DNA of 64,000 bases from Pelagibius sp037652055 (GCF_037652055.1 NZ_JBBKAH010000002.1:1-64000); one strand, 5' to 3'; numbered from the stretch's first letter, positions 19,852 through 29,339 are shown. Made by a program: numbers and translations. The notes: generated by a model from the sequence alone, not told the origin.

Positions 19852-20430
19852 ATGCTTCGCCAGCCAATAAGCTTCTGCGGCAACGAGTTCAGCGCAAACA
19901 TCGGCCGCAACGGTCGTCATAAGGCTGTCGCCGCACTGCTGGAAGACGCTCTCAGAGACCTGGCAGTCGATCACGCAGCAGCCAAGCGATGCATTGAAGA
20001 GGCCGCAGCTATACTAAGCGGACAGATCGATAGCCATTCCCCCGGTATGGCAACACAGCCCAGTATAGCCCGCGGTGGCCTTGCGCCCTGGCAGATCAAG
20101 CAGTTGCATGCCTACATAGCAGAGAATCTTCCATTGCCTATCGCCCTCGAGGACCTTGCTGCGATATGTCGGCTGAGTGTGAGCCACTTCTCTCGGGCGT
20201 TTAAAGCAAGCTTCGGTGAGTCGCCCCACAGCTACATCATGCTGCGACGCATCGAGGAGGCGAAGCGTTTGATGCTCGTGAGCGATGAGCCATTAAGCCA
20301 AGTGGCCCTTGCCTGCGGCTTTGCCGACCAATCACATTTCTGCCGAAGCTTCCGACGTGCAGAAGGGGCTAGCCCAAATCTCTGGCGCCGGGCGCGCGCC
20401 TTCGGTCCGGTCACTGCGATGGCTGGATAA
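19852..20430 (+). CDS. AraC-family transcriptional regulator, short form
   Basis: This 192-residue protein ends in an AraC/XylS double helix-turn-helix. First helix pair: LEDLAAICRLSVSHFSRAFK. The family linker follows, ESPHSYIMLRRIEEAKRLM. Second pair: LSQVALACGFADQSHFCRSF. The N-terminal about 85 residues are too short for a cupin-type sensor domain, so ligand control, if any, is unusual. Target genes cannot be told from position. Confidence 0.88.
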   Translation: MLRQPISFCGNEFSANIGRNGRHKAVAALLEDALRDLAVDHAAAKRCIEEAAAILSGQIDSHSPGMATQPSIARGGLAPWQIKQLHAYIAENLPLPIALEDLAAICRLSVSHFSRAFKASFGESPHSYIMLRRIEEAKRLMLVSDEPLSQVALACGFADQSHFCRSFRRAEGASPNLWRRARAFGPVTAMAG

Positions 20431-20832
20431 CCGGTCCGCGATCGCGTTCGATCAAGACAGGCCTTCAGGCACTGTTGAAGACCCACCCAGAATGAGGTGC
20501 GCCGCCACTGCGGTGGCGGCTATGCTTTCAGCATCGCCTGTCAACGCAGAACTGCTGCTATTAGTTGATTTTCTGTAACCTTCTTCCCGCCGCCAGTGTT
20601 CATCCCCATCACTCTTTTGCGATTATCGTACAGGCGTCAAGTTTCGGCTTGAAAAAGAGATGATATTCGCATCGGCCGGTGTAGAAATATGTCGCGCCTG
20701 TATGACTGTCCGAAGCTCAATCCGACAGCCAAATCAAGCACCCATCGCTATACTTGCGGTTGAAGACGTGATTGCTGTCATTTGGTGCGGGACGTGGGTT
20801 CTTCCACGCTATCTTCGGGAGGAGTCTGTGAG
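20431..20832. other. 402-bp stretch with nothing recognised
   Basis: Upstream region of the FixJ-like regulator. It probably contains its promoter, but no site is clear. Confidence 0.45.
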
Positions 20833-21465
20833 ATGCTGCTCCAGTCGGATCAGAAGGCCATCGTCCACATAGTCGACGACGACTCCTCAATTCGAGAAGC
20901 GTTACAGGACTTGTGCCGCTCAATAGGGATCGAGACCCGGGGATACGCCACCGCGCAAGACTTCTTTGCCGCAACAGTTGCGGACACCCCCGGCTGCCTC
21001 ATCATCGATATTCGCCTGCCCGACATGAATGGCCTCGATCTTCAGGCGCAGCTGACACGGGCGGGGGTACGCTTGCCAGTAGTGATGATGACTGGATACG
21101 GCGACGTACCCATGTCGGTGCGGGCTATGAAATCTGGAGCGGTAGACTTTCTCCAGAAGCCATTTAAAGACCAGGACATGCTCGATGCCGTGTTGGCGGC
21201 CATTGAACGCGATAGGCAGCAGCGCGTCGCTCATCACGAAGTAATGCAAGTACTGGAGCGGTTTGGCACTCTATCGGCGCGCGAGCGGGAGGTGATGCAA
21301 CTGGTCGCGGCAGGTAAGCTGAACAAACAGATCGCGAGCGTTCTCGGCATCAGCGAAGTCACCGTCAAGATTCATCGTGCTGCAGTTATGCGGAAGATGG
21401 GCGCCAAAACCCTGGCAGACCTTATTCGAATGTCCGACGTCGCCTGCTCTGAGCCACAGCCATGA
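20833..21465 (+). CDS. FixJ/NarL-type response regulator
   Basis: The 210-residue protein has a receiver domain (VHIVDDDSSIREAL, phospho-acceptor Asp59 in LIIDIRLPDMNG, Lys in FLQKPF). A LuxR-type helix-turn-helix follows (LSAREREVMQLVAAGKLNKQIA...VTVKIHRAAVMRKM). ATG 20833 is preceded by GGGAGGAG about 10 bases upstream. A remnant of a histidine kinase lies just downstream on the opposite strand. The intact GAF-PAS kinase at 12113 is one possible partner. Confidence 0.93.
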   Translation: MLLQSDQKAIVHIVDDDSSIREALQDLCRSIGIETRGYATAQDFFAATVADTPGCLIIDIRLPDMNGLDLQAQLTRAGVRLPVVMMTGYGDVPMSVRAMKSGAVDFLQKPFKDQDMLDAVLAAIERDRQQRVAHHEVMQVLERFGTLSAREREVMQLVAAGKLNKQIASVLGISEVTVKIHRAAVMRKMGAKTLADLIRMSDVACSEPQP

Positions 21466-21493
21466 CTGACGTCCACTTGATTGATTCCTTCAT

Positions 21494-21658
21494 GCCACCG
21501 GCAATCGGCAATGTGAAATGATAGACGGCGCCGTTTGGCGCAATTGCCGTCGCCCAAAGGCGACCGCCATGGGCTTCGACAATTGAGCGGCTGATCGACA
21601 ACCCCATGCCCCGGCCCTCGGGACCGCTCGAGCTTCCGGCAAAGGTAATTGGTCCCAC
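21494..21658 (-). pseudogene. Remnant of a histidine kinase C-terminus
   Basis: The minus strand encodes about 55 residues matching the end of a HATPase_c domain: GRGMGLSISRSIVEAHGGRL, then GAVYHFTLPIAGG. This is very like the ends of the two intact kinases in the window. The rest of the ATP-binding domain and the H-box are absent, and the frame runs on into the 3' end of the neighbouring regulator. Best read as a decayed kinase gene. Confidence 0.75.
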
Positions 21659-21660
21659 AG

Positions 21661-22048
21661 TAACGCGTCCGCCGAGAGCCCCTTAGGTACTCTTCCGGTT
21701 GGCACTTGACGCCCTTAGAATCCAGATCAAAAGGCATCCACCACTGCTCCCTGCGCCTAACCTCGGGCCGCAGCACGCGGGAGGGTAGCGGTCTACCAGC
21801 AGCAATCGCCGGCGGCACTAAACTCTTAACCGCAAGTGAATTTAGGTCCGAATTGTTGAGGCGTATCTAGCTGCGGCCCAGGGGGTTGAGCGACGGGTGA
21901 ATCCGAAAGCCGTAGTCGACTAACACCAACGTATGGGTCGGCGGCCACCCTCCTGCGGCAGTACCATGCTCTGGTGGAGCATGGGCCGTTTGCGCCAGCT
22001 CTCGGCAGACCAGAGGTTTAGGTAATCTATTTTCATGGTGCTTGCTAA
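21661..22048. other. 388-bp stretch, possible decayed sequence
   Basis: It lies beside the kinase remnant. One minus frame reads WWMPFDLDSKGVKCQPEEYL, which looks protein-like but was not recognised. No intact gene. Confidence 0.35.
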
Positions 22049-22420
22049 GTGGCAGCCGCAATCATAGGCGTCGTCGATGACGACAAGGGTATCCGCGCCG
22101 CGCTCGACGATTTGTTGCAGTCAGCCGGGTTCCGCGTTGTCACGTTCTCTTCAGCCAAAGCCCTTCTCAGTTCGGTTTGCCTCCCTATGCTAGCCTGCCT
22201 CATCCTAGATCTTCATATGCCAGGCATGGATGGCTTGACTCTCCAGCGTCACCTGGCCGATGCGGGATTCCGAGTCCCGATCATCGTCCTCACGGCCCTT
22301 GGTGACAGCGAAATCCAAGCACGGGCGCTGGACCAAGGTGCCGTGGCGTTTCTCACGAAACCGATCGACAGCGAGCTGATCTTGGCCGCGGTCACGCGCG
22401 CGATCACAGGCAACTTTTAG
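22049..22420 (+). CDS. Single-domain response regulator (receiver only)
   Basis: The 123-residue product is a CheY/FixJ-type receiver with acidic pocket VVDDDKG, phospho-acceptor Asp54 in LILDLHMPGMDG, Thr in IVLTALGD and Lys in FLTKPI. There is no output domain, so it should signal by protein contact or act as a phosphate sink. The start is GTG. It lies near the FixJ-like regulator and the kinase remnant, consistent with a degraded or rearranged two-component locus. Confidence 0.88.
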   Translation: MAAAIIGVVDDDKGIRAALDDLLQSAGFRVVTFSSAKALLSSVCLPMLACLILDLHMPGMDGLTLQRHLADAGFRVPIIVLTALGDSEIQARALDQGAVAFLTKPIDSELILAAVTRAITGNF

Positions 22421-22897
22421 CGCTTGCCGGATCTGCTCATTTGCGCCAGGTGAACGCGAGTAAATCCCCACGCTCGCGTTGTCGCATAATCCAGCAAAAT
22501 GCAGTGTTTCAGTAAAAGACGTCGCACTCCGCTTTCTCCATCCTGTTGCATCACCTAGTGGCCGGAGCAGTTGCAGACCCATCGTCTCCGGTGAGTGCAT
22601 TGGTTCCCCGTATCCTTCGTCCACCCCGCTACCCCTGATGTGGTCCTTCCCCCCAAGTCCACATGTCCTCCCTGTCCCGGGTAGCGCCACTGAGGCAGTC
22701 TGGTCCATACAGGTCCAGACTGCCTCTCTTTGCTCGAATGGAAGGATAAGCCTTATTGAAAGGGCGCTGCGGCGGCAGAAATGCGGCCGATCATGAGCCG
22801 CCGTCTAGCCACACCAGCATGATGCTGAGCGCTCGCCGGCCTGGAGTTCACGTGCGCCTCTTGCACAGGTCGGAAAATTGGACAATGGACTTCTAGG
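22421..22897. other. 477-bp gap with one terminator
   Basis: It lies between the receiver gene and the convergent SemiSWEET-like gene. Apart from the hairpin at 22693-22725 nothing is recognised. Confidence 0.5.
22693..22725. terminator. Perfect 11-bp hairpin
   Basis: Arms AGGCAGTCTGG (22693-22703) and CCAGACTGCCT (22715-22725) with an 11-nt loop, followed on the plus strand by CTCTCTT. It lies between convergent genes, as expected for a terminator. Confidence 0.6.
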
Positions 22898-23224
22898 CTA
22901 GACCGACTCCTCTGTCCTCACGAGGCGACTCCGTTGAGGCTCGCCTCCGTGCTCTTCGCATCGCTGGCCCCTGTACCTGATGCAGAAGTAAAGGATCAAT
23001 GCCCCCGCTGCCGCCTGATAGCTCTGCAGAGATATAAAGACTAGATCCTTCCTCGCAATTGAGTAGGTAAGAAGCAACAACGCAGAAGCCACCCACATGA
23101 GATATGCTCTAGCGCTCAAACCCGCGGAACAGCGCTCCTTGATCAAGTGTGTGACTTGAGGCAAATAGGCCAATGCTGATAACGTGATGGCTGCGAAACC
23201 GAGCCACTCGATTGGAACGCTCAT
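22898..23224 (-). CDS. PQ-loop / SemiSWEET-like small membrane protein
   Basis: The 108-residue protein begins MSVPIEWLGFAAITLSALAY and has three hydrophobic helices with the PQ motif (LAYLPQVTHLIKERCSAGLS). This is the one-triple-helix-bundle form typical of bacterial SemiSWEETs, which dimerise to move sugars. ATG 23224 has GGAGG about five bases upstream. The substrate is unknown and the gene stands alone. Confidence 0.8.
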   Translation of the reverse strand: MSVPIEWLGFAAITLSALAYLPQVTHLIKERCSAGLSARAYLMWVASALLLLTYSIARKDLVFISLQSYQAAAGALILYFCIRYRGQRCEEHGGEPQRSRLVRTEESV

Positions 23225-23397
23225 TTTGCCTCCGCGGCATAGTCTCGCCCCCGACTCGGGTGGGGCCGGTTGATTCGCGCCTGGCGTCATCACGACGCAA
23301 CGCTATGCTCTTAGCCATTGGATCTGAAGCTGACGGCCCTGGCGCCCTAGACTCTCAGCGCAACCGGGTGACTCTTCGCGTTCTGGGTGCGTGGCAA

Positions 23398-23775
23398 CTA
23401 TTTCAGCGTATTAAGGTACGCAATGAGGTTCGCGCGATCCTCTGCCTGCGGCAGGCCGGAGAATGCCATGACGTTGCCCGGAATGAACGCTTTGGGCGCG
23501 ACCAGGTACGCGTCTAGCGTGGCATCATCCCATACCACCATCGCGCCTTTCATCGCTCGGCTGTAGCGGAAACCTGGCGCCGAGCCGGCTTGGCGCCCTA
23601 TGACACCGGCCAAGGTCGGGCCCACGCGTTTTGTCCCGTCCGTCGAGTGACAAGTAGCGCACTTCTTGAATACCTGAGCGCCTGCCTGGGCGTCCTGGGC
23701 CAGGGCGGAGCCACTGGCGCCACTTGCTGCGAACAGAATCACGATCGCCAGAAGACTACGCACGAATACTCTCAT
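23398..23775 (-). CDS. Periplasmic class I c-type cytochrome
   Basis: A signal peptide (AIVILFAASGASGSALAQ) leads a single haem domain with CATCH (Cys39, Cys42, His43). It has the VGPTLAGVIGRQAG loop, a likely Met ligand in GNVMAFSG, and the closing helix ANLIAYLNTL. It lies 45 bp after the GMC oxidoreductase gene, so it is probably the electron acceptor of that enzyme, passing electrons to the respiratory chain. Confidence 0.92.
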   Translation of the reverse strand: MRVFVRSLLAIVILFAASGASGSALAQDAQAGAQVFKKCATCHSTDGTKRVGPTLAGVIGRQAGSAPGFRYSRAMKGAMVVWDDATLDAYLVAPKAFIPGNVMAFSGLPQAEDRANLIAYLNTLK

Positions 23776-23820
23776 TACAGTTCTCCGTTCTTCGATCCGT
23801 CACCTGCCGCACAGCCCAGG

Positions 23821-25581
23821 CTAGAGCGCTCGCGGGCGCTCCACATAGCTGTTGAGGTCGTCCCCGAGCCTCAGTGCGAGCGCGCCCAGTGGACCGGTCG
23901 GGTTGTATCCTGAGTTGAAGGGGTAGTTCGACGCGCCGACGACAAACAAGTTCTCGGCGTCCCAATGCTGGAGATGGGGGGACACGACACTGGTATGAGG
24001 ATCACTTCCCATGATCGTGCCACCCGTGACATGCGTAGTCTGATAGACGCGCGTATCGAAAGGACCCTTTCGGGGGTTCGCCGGACCTACAATCGTTGCG
24101 CCACTTGCCCTGGCGATCTCCTCGGCCTTCTTCGTCACGTACTGCGACATGCGTAGCTCGTTCTCTCGAAAGTCGATCGTCATCCTCACAAGGGGTTGGC
24201 CATAGGCATCGCTATAGGTCGGATCGAGGTCCAGGTAGTTCTCGCGATGCGAGTACCAGCTACCATGCACGGACAGAGGAAAAGCGTGCGCATACCAATC
24301 TGCGTTCGCCCGCTTCCACTTCGCGCCCCATTTGGGTGTTCCTGGGGGGACGAGTCGCGACGTGATTGGTCGTCCGTTGGTGACGTTGGCGTAGATGTAG
24401 CCGCCGCCGAAGAACCCTAAGCCGGTGTGGTCGAAGTTGTCCTCGTTGAATTCGTCGATGCAGGTCTGCGACGCGCCGGCGGCGAGAAATGGGTTTATCC
24501 ATCGGTCCTTGAAGAAGAGGTTCACGCTGGACATGGTCTGCAGACAGAAGTTCTTACCCACGACCCCATCGCCGGACTTCGGATCATAACGCTTTCCAAT
24601 ATTCGACATCAGGAGATACTTGGTGTTGGACATGGTGAACGAGGCCAGCACCACGACATCCGCCGGTTGCTCGTACTCCTCGCCCGTCGTGAGATCGACA
24701 TATCGGACGCCGCGTACGCGCTTGACGTCGTGATCGTAGTCCACCCCGAGCACATGGCTATGTAAACGCAACTCAAAGTTCGGTCGACCAAACAGCAGCG
24801 GATAAAGCAGAACCAGTGGACTCGCCTTTGCGTTTGCTTCGCAGATAAAGCGCTCGCAGTGACCGCAGTACTGGCACTCTCCAAGCTGCATCCCATCCGG
24901 ATTTGTGTATGCGTTTGGCGAGTTGGCAGCCGGCATGGGAAATGGCTTGTAACCAAGCTTCTCCGCTGCGCTTTTGAAGATGAGGCCCGCTTCGGTCATC
25001 TGGAGAGGCGGCTGCGGGTACTCGTTCGCACGGGGCGCTTCGAAAGGGTTGCCACCCGGCTGGATTTTACCACCCAGGTTGCCCGCTCTGCCCGCTATGC
25101 CGAACAGCTTTTCAAACAGATCGTGATAAGGCTCGAGTTCGGCGTAGGTCACCCCCCAGTCCTGAACCGTCAGTTCTGGCGGAATAGCCGACTTTCCATA
25201 GCGATCCTCGAGCCGCGTGCGCAGGATGGGATCGTACTCCATCCACCGCCAGGTCTGCCCGTTCCAATGATTGGCCCCTCCACCCATGCCTTCGCCAGGC
25301 AGAAACGCTTCCAACCGGCGCGCTGGCAGAGCATGCTCTTCGATCGAATGCCGCATTGTGTAGGTTTGCACTGACCAGTCCTGCACAAGCCCGGCCCGAA
25401 CGCTCCATCGCAGCTCATCGCGCTGATTGGGCAGGCTTGACTCTGCCGCCCGGGTTCGGTTTGAACCCCGCTCGAGAACAACCACGTCGACATTCTTTGC
25501 GGTCAGCTGACGCGCGATGAGTCCCGCGGTGAATCCGCCACCGCAAATCACAACCGTGCGCTTTCTAAGCTTCGTGACCAT
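23821..25581 (-). CDS. GMC oxidoreductase, gluconate/alcohol dehydrogenase large-subunit type
   Basis: This 586-residue flavoprotein has the N-terminal FAD-binding VVICGGGFTAGLIARQL and the WNGQTWRW region. The GMC C-terminal signature carries the catalytic His/Asn pair (THVTGGTIMGSDPHTSVV, NYPFNSGYNPTGPLGALAL). The set of a Tat-exported small subunit, GMC subunit and cytochrome c matches membrane-bound gluconate, sorbitol or fructose dehydrogenases working in the periplasm. It has no signal of its own and would be co-exported with the small subunit. The substrate cannot be read from the sequence. Confidence 0.92.
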   Translation of the reverse strand: MVTKLRKRTVVICGGGFTAGLIARQLTAKNVDVVVLERGSNRTRAAESSLPNQRDELRWSVRAGLVQDWSVQTYTMRHSIEEHALPARRLEAFLPGEGMGGGANHWNGQTWRWMEYDPILRTRLEDRYGKSAIPPELTVQDWGVTYAELEPYHDLFEKLFGIAGRAGNLGGKIQPGGNPFEAPRANEYPQPPLQMTEAGLIFKSAAEKLGYKPFPMPAANSPNAYTNPDGMQLGECQYCGHCERFICEANAKASPLVLLYPLLFGRPNFELRLHSHVLGVDYDHDVKRVRGVRYVDLTTGEEYEQPADVVVLASFTMSNTKYLLMSNIGKRYDPKSGDGVVGKNFCLQTMSSVNLFFKDRWINPFLAAGASQTCIDEFNEDNFDHTGLGFFGGGYIYANVTNGRPITSRLVPPGTPKWGAKWKRANADWYAHAFPLSVHGSWYSHRENYLDLDPTYSDAYGQPLVRMTIDFRENELRMSQYVTKKAEEIARASGATIVGPANPRKGPFDTRVYQTTHVTGGTIMGSDPHTSVVSPHLQHWDAENLFVVGASNYPFNSGYNPTGPLGALALRLGDDLNSYVERPRAL

Positions 25582-25593
25582 AGCCGGGCCTTC

Positions 25594-26367
25594 CTATGAG
25601 AAATCGACGATCGACAGGGGATCCCGGGCGCCCGGATAGGGCTTGCCGCGATACTCCACCATGTCCTGTGTGTGCAAGGCAGGCAGGCCGGGATAGCCAA
25701 CCATCCTCCAGAAGACCTTGTCCTGGTTGCCCCCGTAGATGGGATCCGCAAAGCACGCCTGTACGAACAGGGGATAGACGACCTCCTCGAACCACATCGT
25801 CAGGGACATACGCGGGTCCGTGATCGCGCCGGCGGCCAGCTCCAACAGAAAGGCATCCGCGTCTGGCGCCGCCAGGTCTGCGAAATCGGCGCCAAACTTC
25901 CGCCTTGCCGCATCGTTTGCAACTGCGATACCGACCTTAAAAAACTGCTCTGGCGTCAGCGGGAGTTGGTATCCATGTTGCGGCTTTCCCTGCACCCAGG
26001 GGCCGCGCATATAGAGCCGCTCTCCCTTGCCGTAGCCACCGGCCAACTGCCGGTCGATGAAAACCGCCAGTCCGCAGTCGACGCCACCGGGGGTCAGTTC
26101 GTCCGCAGGACACATGACGTTGACCAGGGTCTCGACGAAGGCCGCTTCGTCAGGACCCAGCGATTGATAGCCCTGTATGCCGGGCCCTAGGCCCGCTGCA
26201 TTGCCTGTATCGGCATTGCCCTGCGCATGAGCGCTGAGCGGTACAGCAACCATTGTCGCCGCTCCCACTGCTGGCACGAACGGCGCACTACCCGCGAAGG
26301 TCGCCGCTTGTTTAAGGAAGCGTCTGCGGGATTCATTAGTCCAGGGAACAGGTGTCTCGTTGGCCAC
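25594..26367 (-). CDS. Gluconate 2-dehydrogenase subunit 3-like protein with Tat signal
   Basis: The start is taken as GTG 26367, ten bases after AGGAGG, because it places a Tat signal at the N-terminus: ESRRRFLKQAATFAGSAPFV, then AVPLSAHAQ. The 257-residue protein then has the family pattern EAAFVETLVNVMCPADELTPGG. It lies 12 bp before the GMC gene. The subunit is thought to carry the folded GMC subunit through the Tat pathway. An upstream in-frame extension to 26646 is possible but lacks a start signal. Confidence 0.88.
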   Translation of the reverse strand: MANETPVPWTNESRRRFLKQAATFAGSAPFVPAVGAATMVAVPLSAHAQGNADTGNAAGLGPGIQGYQSLGPDEAAFVETLVNVMCPADELTPGGVDCGLAVFIDRQLAGGYGKGERLYMRGPWVQGKPQHGYQLPLTPEQFFKVGIAVANDAARRKFGADFADLAAPDADAFLLELAAGAITDPRMSLTMWFEEVVYPLFVQACFADPIYGGNQDKVFWRMVGYPGLPALHTQDMVEYRGKPYPGARDPLSIVDFS

Positions 26368-27007
26368 GACGGACCGCCCTCCTCTAGTGTGATGGTCACC
26401 GCCTCGATTAGCGCCCTGGACCATCGCACGCACTTTGAGTCGGCGCTTGTGCGAAACTGCGCAGAGTTGTCTCCGCGCGCCAGAACCGCCGTGCTTCACC
26501 GAACCCATATCGGAGAGCAAGGACGCGGAGTTGCTTGCGCGCGGGATTAGCACGGCATGGCTAGATCTACGAAACGGCTTCCGAGCATCATGGTCACATT
26601 TCCGGAAAACCGCGAACGGGGCTCCGTTTCTAAAGAGCGTGCGCACGGGATTCGACCCTGCTTAGCCGTACGGATTCCAATTAGCTGAATGGATCATTCA
26701 AATGATGGTCACTTCCATCAATCCGCCAAGCCCGGCGTTGCGCTAACTGATCAGCAGGAGTGGCGCAGCTGCGGGCCTCCGATCACCTTCTGAGGGCGGC
26801 TCTCCAGATCGAAGGCATCGACGCTCCAGTAGTCCACTCTATGCTCAGCTCCGTCAGGGCCCGCGACGCCCCTCTCGTTGGTCGCTTCCGCTCGATCATC
26901 GCGTGTTCCTCCTTGGGAAGCTGGTCGACGCACCGCGTATAGGGCCTCCTTAAAGTTCCTGCCGACCTGGAACGCGGAGCGGAGCGATTAGCATCGGAAC
27001 CGATCAC
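26368..27007. other. 640-bp divergent intergenic region
   Basis: It lies between the dehydrogenase operon and wrbA and should contain both promoters. A minus-strand AAGGAGG before an ATG near 26900 opens a 38-codon frame of no known family. Nothing else recognised. Confidence 0.4.
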
Positions 27008-27643
27008 ATGATTAAGATACTCGTGCTTTACTATTCGTCTTACGGTCACGTTGAGGAAATGGCGTGGGCCATCGCCAGCGGCGTTCGCGAGGCCGGCGCA
27101 ATCGTCGCCGTCAAGCGGGTACCAGAGCTGGTTCCTGAGACGGTAGTTATTCGATCCGAGTACACACTGAACCAGGCTGCACCGGTCGCCAGCATCGCTG
27201 AGCTGGCCAGCTACGACGCCATCATCATTGGAACGCCCACGCGCTTCGGCAATATGGCTGCGCAGATGAGGAACTTCCTCGATCAGGTCGGTGACCTGTG
27301 GGCCCAGGATCTGTTTGTCGGCAAGCTCGGTAGCGTCTTCACTTCGACAGGAAGTCAGCATGGCGGTCAGGAACCCACGATTCTCTCGGCCCACATCGTG
27401 CTGCTGCACCTTGGAATGCTGATTGTTGGCCTGCCCTACAGCTTCAAAGGCCAGACGCGGATGGATGAGATCACCGGTGGCTCGCCCTACGGTGCCTCGA
27501 CGCTTGCCAGCGACGGTATGGGCGGTGACCGGCGACCGAGCCGCAACGAGTTGAATGCTGACCGCTTCCAGGGCCGCCACGTCGCCGACGTCGCAATGTC
27601 TCTTGCGCGCGGACGGCGTCAGATTGAGCTCGAGCCGGCATGA
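27008..27643 (+). CDS. wrbA: NAD(P)H:quinone oxidoreductase, WrbA family
   Basis: The 211-residue flavodoxin-fold protein has the FMN phosphate loop YYSSYGHVEEMA, GTPTRFGNMAAQMRNFLDQ, STGSQHGGQEPT and the ending ASDGMGGDRRPSRNEL, all diagnostic of WrbA. It reduces quinones by two electrons and protects against redox cycling. It is slightly longer than usual at the C-terminus. It heads a plus-strand run with methionine sulfoxide reductases, consistent with oxidative stress defence. Confidence 0.95.
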   Translation: MIKILVLYYSSYGHVEEMAWAIASGVREAGAIVAVKRVPELVPETVVIRSEYTLNQAAPVASIAELASYDAIIIGTPTRFGNMAAQMRNFLDQVGDLWAQDLFVGKLGSVFTSTGSQHGGQEPTILSAHIVLLHLGMLIVGLPYSFKGQTRMDEITGGSPYGASTLASDGMGGDRRPSRNELNADRFQGRHVADVAMSLARGRRQIELEPA

Positions 27644-28027
27644 AGTGGGTTCAGATGTCACAGCCGCTACAGCGCAGTCCAGCGCACAACAGCATGGCGA
27701 TGATTCACGCGAGCCGAGAATCTGCTCGATTCGGATCGGCCATTGGCGCCCCTGCCTCGGCTCAGAGATGGCGCGTCCTCCGCACAACCTCGCTATCGAA
27801 GAGATCAGCCTGCGAAATGACGGCGGCCCGACCGGTAACGCCACGAAGAGTAACTTCCCCGGGGCCGATTGCGCGGGTGATGTGGTCGAGGGCGACTATC
27901 GCCGCACGTCTATTCCGACCACTGCCGTTGCTTTGGCTCCTCCCGCTTCCAAGCGGTATCCGTCCGATCTCGTCGGCCCCAAAGACGTGCCCCGTTTAAG
28001 TCGCCTCAAACGAATGGGAGCTATGAA
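27644..28027. other. 384-bp gap with nothing recognised
   Basis: It lies between wrbA and the thioredoxin-MsrB gene. Open frames here have no family resemblance. Confidence 0.45.
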
Positions 28028-28837
28028 ATGAAGACCCGTGATGCTAAAGCGCCAATTCACATCGACGACAACGATTTTCACGACGCCGTCCAGAAAAGCG
28101 ACCTTGTGCTGGTCGACTTCTGGGCGCCCTGGTGCAGTCCTTGCCGGGCCATCGGGCGCGTTCTGGAAGGACTCGCCAGTGACTACGAAGAAGCCCTTAC
28201 TGTCGCGAAGATCAACGTAGACGAGAATCAGCGAATGGCCGAGGCGTTTGGCGTGCGAGCTATTCCGACATTGGTGCTATTCAAGAACGGTACTCCAATC
28301 GAAACTCTGGTCGGCGCCCAAACGCGTTCCTCTCTGATCGCCGCAATCGAATGCGCGCGAGGAAAGTACGCGAAGACCGACCAGGCGGTCGGTCAGCTGA
28401 CACCGGAGCAGTACCGGGTGACTCAGCAGAATGGCACGGAAGCGCCGTTCTCGGGTGAATATTTGGACAACAAGGCTGCCGGAATCTACGTCGATGTTGT
28501 CTCTGGCGAGCCGCTATTCGCCTCGATCGACAAGTATGACTCCGGATGTGGCTGGCCGAGCTTTACGCGCCCCATAGCGCAGGAGAATGTCGTCGAGCGC
28601 TCGGACGACAGCCATGGGATGCGCCGGGTGGAGGTACGCTCCGGACAGGGCGACAGCCATCTCGGGCACGTATTTCCCGATGGACCGGCGGACGCGACCG
28701 GCCTGCGCTATTGCATCAATTCCGCGTCGTTGCGCTTTGTTGCGCTAGAGGAAATGGCTGCCGAAGGTTACGGCGCCCTCCTGCACCTTTTCGACGACGA
28801 GAGAGACACGGAGCACTTTGATGTCAAGCAAGCCTGA
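28028..28837 (+). CDS. Thioredoxin-MsrB fusion (methionine-R-sulfoxide reductase)
   Basis: Residues 1-112 are a thioredoxin with FWAPWCSPCR (Cys36, Cys39) and cis-Pro in AIPTLVLF. Residues 120-255 are an MsrB domain with DSGCGWPSF (possible resolving Cys174), DSHLGHVFPDGP and the catalytic GLRYCINSASLRF (Cys229). The two zinc-binding CxxC pairs of the Zn-type MsrB are absent. Joining reductant and reductase gives a self-recycling enzyme, reminiscent of the PilB proteins of Neisseria. No signal peptide is seen, so it should work in the cytoplasm. msrA overlaps its 3' end by 17 nt. Confidence 0.95.
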   Translation: MKTRDAKAPIHIDDNDFHDAVQKSDLVLVDFWAPWCSPCRAIGRVLEGLASDYEEALTVAKINVDENQRMAEAFGVRAIPTLVLFKNGTPIETLVGAQTRSSLIAAIECARGKYAKTDQAVGQLTPEQYRVTQQNGTEAPFSGEYLDNKAAGIYVDVVSGEPLFASIDKYDSGCGWPSFTRPIAQENVVERSDDSHGMRRVEVRSGQGDSHLGHVFPDGPADATGLRYCINSASLRFVALEEMAAEGYGALLHLFDDERDTEHFDVKQA

Positions 28838-29339
28838 TCGTGCGGTACTGGCGGGCGGTTGCTTCTGGGGTATGCAAGATCTGATCCGCAAGCTGCCTGG
28901 CGTAATCAACACACGCGTCGGATATACGGGCGGTGATACAGCGAATGCGACGTATCGAAACCATGGCTCTCACGCCGAGGCCATTGAAATCGAGTTCGAC
29001 CCGCAACGCACCAGCTATCGCGACCTTCTGGAACTTTTCTTTCAGATTCACGATCCGACCACGCTGAACCGCCAAGGCAACGATGTCGGAACGTCGTACC
29101 GGTCAGAAATATTCTACGTCTCCGATGCGCAGCGCGATGAGGCGCTCCAGACAATCGACGATGTCAATGCCTCTGGGCTATGGCCCGGCCGCGTCGTGAC
29201 GAAGGTCTCGCCAGCCGGCGACTTCTGGGAGGCCGAGCCGGTTCATCAGGACTATATCGCGCGTCACCCGCACGGCTATAGCTGCCACTTTCTACGCCCA
29301 GGATGGAAGCTGCCGCGGCGTGCCGGCACGACCGCCTGA
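28821..29339 (+). CDS. msrA: Peptide methionine-S-sulfoxide reductase
   Basis: The 172-residue protein has the catalytic motif AGGCFWGMQ (Cys14), then TRVGYTGGDTANATYRNHGS and SYRSEIFYVSDAQRDEA, as in MsrA. ATG 28821 has GGAG seven bases upstream and overlaps the thioredoxin-MsrB gene, so the pair is translationally coupled. Together they repair both stereoisomers of oxidised methionine. Confidence 0.96.
   Translation: MSSKPDRAVLAGGCFWGMQDLIRKLPGVINTRVGYTGGDTANATYRNHGSHAEAIEIEFDPQRTSYRDLLELFFQIHDPTTLNRQGNDVGTSYRSEIFYVSDAQRDEALQTIDDVNASGLWPGRVVTKVSPAGDFWEAEPVHQDYIARHPHGYSCHFLRPGWKLPRRAGTTA

Noticed and set aside
26783..27844. Minus-strand 353-codon frame
   Set aside because: It lies antisense to wrbA, which is unmistakable. 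The minus product is low in recognisable structure.
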